Origin: Marinobacter sp.
GTDB lineage: Bacteria > Pseudomonadota > Gammaproteobacteria > Pseudomonadales > Oleiphilaceae
Direction: 5' to 3'
Length of the DNA: 59,723 nucleotides
Assembly (NCBI GenBank): GCA_018066865.1
Contig: JAGPVT010000089.1
Coordinates: 1-59,723, forward strand
Positions 53,052 through 59,723 of the stretch are shown here, piece by piece. Made by a program: the position numbers and the translations under genes. The notes below the pieces were generated by a model. The model was not told the DNA's origin. It saw nothing but the letters and a program-made list of their open reading frames with translations, and did not search any database. Position 1 is the stretch's first letter. The number at the start of each line of letters is the position of its first letter.

Positions 53052-54185
53052 CTACGGCTTGTGCGGAGCCTCCAGATATTCCTGTGACTGCATTTCCAGA
53101 AGGCGCGATTCGGTGCGTTCGAATTCAAAGCTCAGCCGCCCGCCGGAGTATAGTTCCGTTATCGGAGCCGCCGCTGAGATAATAACTTTCACATTGCGAT
53201 CGTAGAACTCGTCAATCATATTTACGAACCGGCGCGACTGATCGTCTTTTTCACCTCCCAGAGCGGGAACATTACCGACAATGATGGCGTGGAACTGGCG
53301 AGCCATCTCAATGTAGTCGTTCTGGCTACGAGGGCCATCACAGACATCCTTGAAATCAAACCAGACCACGTCATCGGCGTGGGCCTGTGCGGGAATCTTG
53401 CGGCCGTTGATCTCGATGGACTTGCTGTGCTTGCCAGCCTCAAGCGCCAGAGCGTCAAAACCCCTGCGCAGTGAAGCCTCAGCCTCGTCGTCCAACGGCG
53501 AGTGGTAGAGTTCGGCCTGCTCCAGAGTACGCAGCCGGTAATCGACGCCACCATCTACGTTCACCACATCGGTGTGCTTTTTTACAAGCGCGATGGCTGG
53601 CAGAAAACGCGCCCGCTGCAAGCCATCTTTATAGAGGCCGTCGGGAACAATGTTAGAGGTGCACACCAGGGTGACGCCACGTTTGAACAACCCATCCATA
53701 AGCGTTGCGAGAATCATGGCATCGCCGATGTCTGACACAAAAAACTCGTCGAAGCAGATCACGCGGGTTTCACCGGCAAGCTTTTTAGCCACAAGATCCA
53801 GCGGATTCTTTTCGCCTTTGAAGTTTTTCAGTTCCTGATGAACCCGTTGCATAAAGCGATGAAAGTGCACGCGCATCTTGCGCTTAAACGGCAAGGATTC
53901 GAAGAATGTGTCCATAAGATAGGTTTTGCCACGGCCAACACCACCCCAGAAATAGAGGCCTTTGACCGGCTCTTCCCTGCCTTTTTTTAACTTGCGCCGC
54001 AATTTGGTCATTGCTTTGCCGCGTTCGCTTTCCGCTTCCACCAGTTTGTCGTAAAGTGTCTGAAGGCGTTGCACAGCATCAGCCTGAGCGGCATCCTTGA
54101 GAAAGTCCGGGCGCTCAAGGTCAGTTTGGTAGCGCTGCCAAGGCGTCTGGTGCGCAGGCGTTTCAAAAGGCGTAGAAGCTGTCAT
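53052..54185 (-). CDS. zapE: Cell division ATPase ZapE (AFG1-like)
   Basis: 377 residues of the AFG1 family. Walker A GLYFWGGVGRGKTYLMD near residue 77-93 and Walker B VICFDEFFVSDIGDAM near 142-157, then the arginine-rich SRRFVNMIDEFYDR near 320-333. In E. coli ZapE binds FtsZ and acts late in division. Neighbouring the zapG gene divergently is conserved in gammaproteobacteria. Confidence 0.94.
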   Translation of the reverse strand: MTASTPFETPAHQTPWQRYQTDLERPDFLKDAAQADAVQRLQTLYDKLVEAESERGKAMTKLRRKLKKGREEPVKGLYFWGGVGRGKTYLMDTFFESLPFKRKMRVHFHRFMQRVHQELKNFKGEKNPLDLVAKKLAGETRVICFDEFFVSDIGDAMILATLMDGLFKRGVTLVCTSNIVPDGLYKDGLQRARFLPAIALVKKHTDVVNVDGGVDYRLRTLEQAELYHSPLDDEAEASLRRGFDALALEAGKHSKSIEINGRKIPAQAHADDVVWFDFKDVCDGPRSQNDYIEMARQFHAIIVGNVPALGGEKDDQSRRFVNMIDEFYDRNVKVIISAAAPITELYSGGRLSFEFERTESRLLEMQSQEYLEAPHKP

Positions 54186-54379
54186 CAGGAAATCCCGGGG
54201 TCAGATCGTTGATTTTGGGCGGCGAATTATCGCGTATTTCCGATTTTTTCGCCACGCTGAACCGTTGCAGGGCAATACGACGATTGGCGCAGCACTCAAA
54301 CATGGGATGATGAGGCTGCGGACGTTATACTGGCTCAGATAGCTTGGTTCATTTTTTAGGCAACAGGACGACACAACAT

Positions 54380-54808
54380 ATGACAAACCTGATTCTGGCA
54401 GCGATTGCCGCATTGATTGTTGGCATTGTCATCGGAGCGATTGTTGGCCGCTCGGGGCAAGGATCTACGCTCCGGCAGCGCCGTGCGGAGCAGCAGGCAG
54501 AAGAGCTGCGCAACGAGTACACCCGCTATCAGGCCCAGGTGAACGAGCATTTTATGGAGTCAGCCCATTTGCTGCGCCGGTTCAATGATGCGTACCGTGA
54601 TGTGAACCAGCATATGGCTCGCGGGGCGAATCGCCTGTGCAATGATGAGGAATGGATGGCTGAGCTTGCTGAGCAAACATCCCGCAAACGCCTGGAGGAA
54701 GTCAGCGAGGACGGCGTTGAACCACCCCGGGATTATGCTCCCAAGACTTCAGGTACGCTTTCTGAAGACTTCGGTTTGAAGAAAGGCGAGAAAGCACCGC
54801 AGGTTTGA
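54380..54808 (+). CDS. zapG: ZapG/YhcB (DUF1043) membrane protein
   Basis: 142 residues from the ATG at 54380, with AGGA about 11 bases upstream; twelve extra residues from 54344 are unsupported. A single N-terminal membrane helix (LILAAIAALIVGIVIGAIVG) is followed by a coiled coil (about 30-75, RQRRAEQQAEELRNEYTRYQ) and a disordered tail. It links division and envelope synthesis in E. coli. Its stop is immediately adjacent to the stop of the convergent NIF3 gene. Confidence 0.92.
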   Translation: MTNLILAAIAALIVGIVIGAIVGRSGQGSTLRQRRAEQQAEELRNEYTRYQAQVNEHFMESAHLLRRFNDAYRDVNQHMARGANRLCNDEEWMAELAEQTSRKRLEEVSEDGVEPPRDYAPKTSGTLSEDFGLKKGEKAPQV

Positions 54809-55552
54809 TCAGACCGGATTATCGCAATCGATGAACCGATGACTGATACCAAATTCCTTTTCTAACGCTGCACCGAGCGCTTTTACACCATAGCGCTCGG
54901 TTGCGTGGTGGCCGGCGGCGTAATAGTGGATGCCGCACTCTCTGGCGGTGTGGGTAGTCGGCTCGGAGATTTCACCGCTGATATAGGCGTCGAGGCCTGC
55001 ATCAATGGCTGTGTTGATAAAACCTTGTGCAGCACCGGTGCACCACCCTACCCTTTTGATTTCCGCTTTACCGTCGCCAACTCTTAGCGGATCGCGGTGA
55101 AGAGCTCTGGCGATTTGGAGCCCGAACTTTTCCGGGCTCATCGCTTCGTGAAGCTCACCTTCCCAGACAAGGCCGTTTAACGGTCTTGGTTTCTCTATAC
55201 CCAGGATGTCTGCCAACTGGCGGTTGTTGCCGTATTCGGAGTGGTCATCCAGCGGCAGGTGGTAGGCGACCAGGTTGATGTCGTTATCCAGCAGTCGTTT
55301 CAGACGTTCACGTTTCATACCCCGGATGCTTTGATCTTCGCCTTTCCAGAAGTAGCCGTGGTGAACGATTAGCATATCGGCATTAGCTGCGATGGCGGCT
55401 TCGATTAATGCGCGGGAGGCGGTTACGCCGGTGACGATGGTATTAACGTCGCTCTTGCCTTCAACTTGCAGACCATTTGGGCAGTAGTCTTGAAAGTTTT
55501 CAGGCTGGAGCCATTCATTGAGTTTCGCGAGAATGCTGTCACGAGTTGCCAT
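54809..55552 (-). CDS. NIF3/YbgI family metal-binding protein
   Basis: 247 residues. The metal ligands are in LIVHHGYFWKGED (near 61-73) and the C-terminal GHHATERYGVKAL (near 215-227), with LPLDDHSEYGNN in between. The family (GTP cyclohydrolase 1 type 2, E. coli YbgI) has an uncertain reaction. The gene is convergent with zapG with no base between their stops and divergent-free from hisC upstream by 64 bases. Confidence 0.92.
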   Translation of the reverse strand: MATRDSILAKLNEWLQPENFQDYCPNGLQVEGKSDVNTIVTGVTASRALIEAAIAANADMLIVHHGYFWKGEDQSIRGMKRERLKRLLDNDINLVAYHLPLDDHSEYGNNRQLADILGIEKPRPLNGLVWEGELHEAMSPEKFGLQIARALHRDPLRVGDGKAEIKRVGWCTGAAQGFINTAIDAGLDAYISGEISEPTTHTARECGIHYYAAGHHATERYGVKALGAALEKEFGISHRFIDCDNPV

Positions 55553-55616
55553 GTGCTTTCTCCTCCTGTTTTGATCTAGACTCTGGAGTTACCGGCCTCT
55601 ATCGAACTTTTCTCGT

Positions 55617-56669
55617 TTACAGGGAGTTAAGGCCTGAAATCAGTGAATTGTTCTGTTCAGGAGTGCCAATGGTTATTCTCAGGAAGTCGCTAATTCTGGG
55701 CTTGTTGAAGTGGCGAACAATGATGCCTTGCTCCCTCAGAGCTTTTGCCAGACTTTCACCAGACTTCGCCCTGTGACGGGCGAACACGAAGTTCGCTTTA
55801 GAAGGTAAAACTTCAAAGCTCAGGCCTTCCAGACTTTTCGTCACGCGTTCGCGTTCGGATATCACACCTTTGCAGGACTTCTGGAACCAGGCTTCGTCTT
55901 CGTAAGCGGCTTTTGCGCCAGCCAGGGCAAGCCTGTCCAAAGGATAGCTGTTGAAGCTGTTTTTAACCCGGTTCAGGGCTTCGATCAGATCCGGATGACC
56001 GATGGCGAAGCCAACGCGCAGGCCCGCCAATGAACGGGCTTTGGACAGCGTCTGGCTGACCAGCAAGTTGGGATATTTGTCGACGAGCTTGATGGCAGAT
56101 TCGCCACCAAAATCCACGTAGGCTTCATCAACCACGACCACGCGCTCCGGGTTGGCCTGGAGGATTGCTTCTACCTGCTCGAGCCCGAGGTAACGGCCGG
56201 TGGGCGCGTTGGGGTTGGGGAAGATGATTCCGCCGTTGGGTTGTTTGTAGTCTTCCGGGTTGATCTCGAAGCTGTCTGTGAGGGCTACGGTTTTGCCTTC
56301 AATATTGTAGAGGCCGCAGTACACCGGATAGAAGCTGTAGGTTACATCCGGGAACAGGATGGGTTGGTCGTGCTGGAACAAGGCATAAAATATGTGCGCC
56401 AGGACTTCGTCGGAGCCGTTGCCCAGGAATACTTGCTCGGGCGTTACGCTGTGATAGCCGGCAATGGCCTGGCGCAGGCTTTCGCCTTCCGGATCCGGGT
56501 AGAGGCGCAGGCTGTCATTGAGTTCGGCCTGTATGGCTTCGATGACTTTTGGTGAAGGGCCAAACGGATTTTCGTTGGTGTTCAGCTTTACCAGATTAGC
56601 CATTTTGGGCTGTTCGCCTGGTACATAGGGAACCAGACTGCTGACCAAAGGGCTCCAGAATTTACTCAT
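55617..56669 (-). CDS. hisC: Histidinol-phosphate aminotransferase HisC
   Basis: 350 residues from the ATG at 56669 ([11 protein letters not shown]), which overlaps the hisD stop (ATGAGTAA); the longer frame to 56927 lies within hisD. Class I/II aminotransferase motifs: [33 protein letters not shown] and the PLP-lysine segment [17 protein letters not shown] (Lys near 216). It makes histidinol phosphate in histidine synthesis. Third gene of hisG-hisD-hisC. Confidence 0.96.
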   Translation of the reverse strand: MSKFWSPLVSSLVPYVPGEQPKMANLVKLNTNENPFGPSPKVIEAIQAELNDSLRLYPDPEGESLRQAIAGYHSVTPEQVFLGNGSDEVLAHIFYALFQHDQPILFPDVTYSFYPVYCGLYNIEGKTVALTDSFEINPEDYKQPNGGIIFPNPNAPTGRYLGLEQVEAILQANPERVVVVDEAYVDFGGESAIKLVDKYPNLLVSQTLSKARSLAGLRVGFAIGHPDLIEALNRVKNSFNSYPLDRLALAGAKAAYEDEAWFQKSCKGVISERERVTKSLEGLSFEVLPSKANFVFARHRAKSGESLAKALREQGIIVRHFNKPRISDFLRITIGTPEQNNSLISGLNSL

Positions 56670-57972
56670 CGTTTTTAATCCTGTATTCAGCTGAACGAGC
56701 GTGAGCCGTGAGCCCCTCACCTCTTGCCAGAACTGATGCAACCCGCCCCATCCGATCTGCGCCTTTCGCGCTGAAACCGATGATAGAGGAGCGCTTCTGG
56801 AAGTCGTAAACACCCAGCGGGGATGAGAATCGGGCTGTGCCGCTGGTGGGCAGTACGTGGTTGGGGCCTGCGCAGTAGTCGCCCAAAGCTTCGGCGGTAT
56901 AGCGGCCCATGAAGATGGCGCCTGCATGGCGGATTTCTTCCAGCAGGGTTTCCGGGTCTTCTACGGACAGCTCCAGGTGTTCCGGCGCGATGCGGTTGGA
57001 GACGTTGGCGGCTTCGCTCAAATCCGCAACTTGTATCAGAGCTGCGCGATCGGTCATTGAGGTTCGGATAATGTCCGCGCGCTCCATGGTGGGCAGCAGT
57101 TTGTTGATGCTGGCTTCTACCGCATCAAGGAAGTCAGCGTCGGGGCTGATCAATATGGACTGGGCCTGTTCGTCGTGTTCGGCTTGGGAGAACAGGTCCA
57201 TGGCGATCCAGTCCGGATCTGTTTTGCCATCGCAGATTACGAGTATTTCCGAAGGGCCGGCGATCATGTCTATGCCGACGGTGCCAAAAACTTCTCGCTT
57301 GGCGGTGGCGACGAAGATGTTGCCTGGACCGACGATTTTGTCTACTGCCGGGATGGTTTCTGTGCCGTAGGCCAGAGCGCCAACGGCCTGTGCGCCACCT
57401 ACGGTGAATACACGATCAACACCCGCGATGGCCGCTGCGGCCAGTACCAGATCGTTCACCACGCCATCCGGAGTGGGAACCACCATAATAACTTCTCTCA
57501 CACCGGCTACTTTCGCAGGAATCGCGTTCATCAGAACAGACGATGGATAGGCCGCCTTGCCGCCGGGTACATAAAGCCCTGCGCGATCCAGCGGCGTTAC
57601 CTTCTGACCCAGCACAGTGCCGTCTTCGTCCTGATACTGCCAGGATTTCTGATTCTGACGCTCGTGATAATCCCGCACCCGATCTGCAGCCTGCCCCAGT
57701 GCCACGCGCTGATCTTCCGGGATTGCTTTCAGAGCCTGCTGCAAACGGCTCTGGCTCATCTCCAGCTCTGCAACACTGCCCACTTTCAGCCGATCAAACT
57801 TTTCCGTGAACTCCAAAACCGCCTGATCACCGCGGGTTTTCACTTCATGCAGGATATGACGCACCGACTCGTTCACCTGATGATCAACACTGTCATCCCA
57901 AGCCAGCAGCGTAGCCAGCTCACTGTCAAAGTCACTTTGGGAAGCGTTCAATCGTTTGATGCTAACGGTCAT
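56662..57972 (-). CDS. hisD: Histidinol dehydrogenase HisD
   Basis: 436 residues, standard. [27 protein letters not shown] and [17 protein letters not shown] sequence ([16 protein letters not shown]), the catalytic pair region [14 protein letters not shown] with the His, and the metal ligands near [10 protein letters not shown] and the end [10 protein letters not shown] are all visible. It oxidises histidinol to histidine with two NAD. Follows hisG by 180 bases that hold a long hairpin. Confidence 0.96.
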   Translation of the reverse strand: MTVSIKRLNASQSDFDSELATLLAWDDSVDHQVNESVRHILHEVKTRGDQAVLEFTEKFDRLKVGSVAELEMSQSRLQQALKAIPEDQRVALGQAADRVRDYHERQNQKSWQYQDEDGTVLGQKVTPLDRAGLYVPGGKAAYPSSVLMNAIPAKVAGVREVIMVVPTPDGVVNDLVLAAAAIAGVDRVFTVGGAQAVGALAYGTETIPAVDKIVGPGNIFVATAKREVFGTVGIDMIAGPSEILVICDGKTDPDWIAMDLFSQAEHDEQAQSILISPDADFLDAVEASINKLLPTMERADIIRTSMTDRAALIQVADLSEAANVSNRIAPEHLELSVEDPETLLEEIRHAGAIFMGRYTAEALGDYCAGPNHVLPTSGTARFSSPLGVYDFQKRSSIIGFSAKGADRMGRVASVLARGEGLTAHARSAEYRIKNDE

Positions 57973-58024
57973 TTCTCAAATCCTGCTTTGGATTGTTTCT
58001 GGAATCATCCACTCAAAGTCATGC

Positions 58025-58133
58025 GAAGCAGTCGGGCAAAGCTGCCCAAAACTGTGCGAAGCCATGGATGGCGTAGCCAAGCGTACACGGACGTATTCAC
58101 AGCGTGTTTTGGACAGCTTTGCCCGATTGCTTC
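58025..58133. repeat. Long inverted repeat between hisG and hisD
   Basis: Arms at 58025-58052 and 58106-58133 pair over 28 bases with 26 matches (arm core TCGGGCAAAGCTG). The 53-base loop itself has the palindrome GCCATGGATGGC at 58061-58072 and the stretch CGTACACGGACGTATTCACAG. It looks like a dispersed palindromic element; only one copy is present here. Confidence 0.7.
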
Positions 58134-58152
58134 AGCGCACAAGATTATATTT

Positions 58153-58791
58153 CTAGCGGCGCCTATCCACAGCAGCCGCCATCTTCTCAATGATGGGATT
58201 AATCTGCTTATGTTTCATCTTCATAGAGGCACGATTCACCACCAATCTGGTGCTGATATGATCGATCAGCTCCCGCGCTTCCAGACCATTGGCCTTCAAC
58301 GTATTACCAGTATCCACAATATCGACAATCTCGTCGGCCAAACCAAGAATCGGCGCCAACTCCATCGCGCCGTAAAGCTTGATGATATCCGCCTGCCGAC
58401 CCTGCGCCGCGTAATACCGGCGAGCCATGTTCACGAACTTGGTGGCTACACGAATACGCCCTACCGGCGGCGCTTCACCTTTGGGGCCAGCAGTCATCAG
58501 ACGGCAGCGCGCGATGTTAAGATCCAGAGGCTCGTAAAGGCCTTCCCCGCCATGCTCCATCAACACGTCTTTACCCGTAACGCCCAAATCGGCACCGCCA
58601 TACTGCACGTAGGTAGGCACGTCGGTCGCGCGGAGAATGAGCACGCGCACATTCGGATCCGTGGTGGGAAACACCAGCTTGCGGGATTTCTTGATATCGT
58701 CGACCAGCTCAATCCCGGCTTCTGCCAGCAGTGGCAGGGTTTCTTCCAGGATTCGCCCCTTCGACAAAGCGATGGTGATGGAATCTGTCAT
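58153..58791 (-). CDS. hisG: ATP phosphoribosyltransferase HisG, short form
   Basis: 212 residues from the ATG at 58791, which has GGAAGGA just upstream; a GTG at 58824 overlapping murA is less likely. The short HisG type (no C-terminal regulatory domain) needs HisZ, which is not in the window. [16 protein letters not shown] opens the fold, [13 protein letters not shown] and the PRPP loop [17 protein letters not shown] follow. First step of histidine synthesis. Directly downstream of murA by 29 bases. Confidence 0.95.
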   Translation of the reverse strand: MTDSITIALSKGRILEETLPLLAEAGIELVDDIKKSRKLVFPTTDPNVRVLILRATDVPTYVQYGGADLGVTGKDVLMEHGGEGLYEPLDLNIARCRLMTAGPKGEAPPVGRIRVATKFVNMARRYYAAQGRQADIIKLYGAMELAPILGLADEIVDIVDTGNTLKANGLEARELIDHISTRLVVNRASMKMKHKQINPIIEKMAAAVDRRR

Positions 58792-58820
58792 GCGTCCTTC
58801 CGGGCTTCCGTTTGTGTCTG

Positions 58821-59723
<903 letters not shown>

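Overview
The window reads as chromosomal DNA of a marine gammaproteobacterium, most likely Marinobacter or a close relative. This rests on gene order and protein character (pilB-pilC-pilD-coaE, hisG-hisD-hisC beside murA, a DUF1302/DUF1329 pair with a MalT-like LuxR regulator, zapE/zapG). No rRNA or tRNA gene was found to confirm it.

Region 1 (1-23521, all minus strand) is a surface polysaccharide locus transcribed from right to left. An rfaH antiterminator gene and a short wzz-like gene come first. Then comes a long, tightly coupled run: wzi, a multi-SLBB export protein, wzz, rmlB, rmlA, a VioA/WecE-type aminotransferase, an ATP-grasp ligase, a DegT-like PLP protein, a GNAT acetyltransferase, wzx, a GT2 enzyme, a wzy-type polymerase, a GT4 enzyme, tviC/wbpP- and tviB/wbpA-type genes, a PglA-like GT4, pglC, pglD and a PglE-like aminotransferase cut by the left edge. 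Together they suggest a unit built on a bacillosamine-type (QuiNAc4NAc) first sugar, with an acetamido-hexuronic acid and a dTDP-4-amino-4,6-dideoxyhexose that is probably acylated. An ops/JUMPstart-like element lies inside the first codons of wzi and fits RfaH control. A REP-type palindrome is translated in frame inside rmlB.

Region 2 (23568-26747) holds cysQ and a divergent MscS-family channel gene.

Region 3 (26774-34663) is a variable island beside pilB. It has two type IV major pilin genes, each with a sigma-54 promoter match, an O-antigen-ligase/pilin-glycosyltransferase-like gene, ParDE, HigBA and CcdAB toxin-antitoxin modules, a beheaded VapC-type PIN gene and an IS5-family element with a CTAG target duplication. 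A repeated unit of about 92 bp (terminator hairpin plus a 20-bp tag), or the tag alone, recurs at the 3' ends of most minus-strand genes here, giving a cassette-like layout without a visible integrase or attC consensus.

Region 4 (34664-43738, plus strand) is pilB, pilC, pilD, coaE, an exported protein, trmO, a hybrid histidine kinase and yacG. Region 5 (43870-46606) is yfaZ-like, bax-like and an acyltransferase gene. Region 6 (46634-52780, minus) is the LuxR/MalT-type regulator with DUF1329 and DUF1302 genes. Region 7 (53052-59723) is zapE, zapG, a NIF3-family gene, hisC, hisD, hisG and murA, cut by the right edge.
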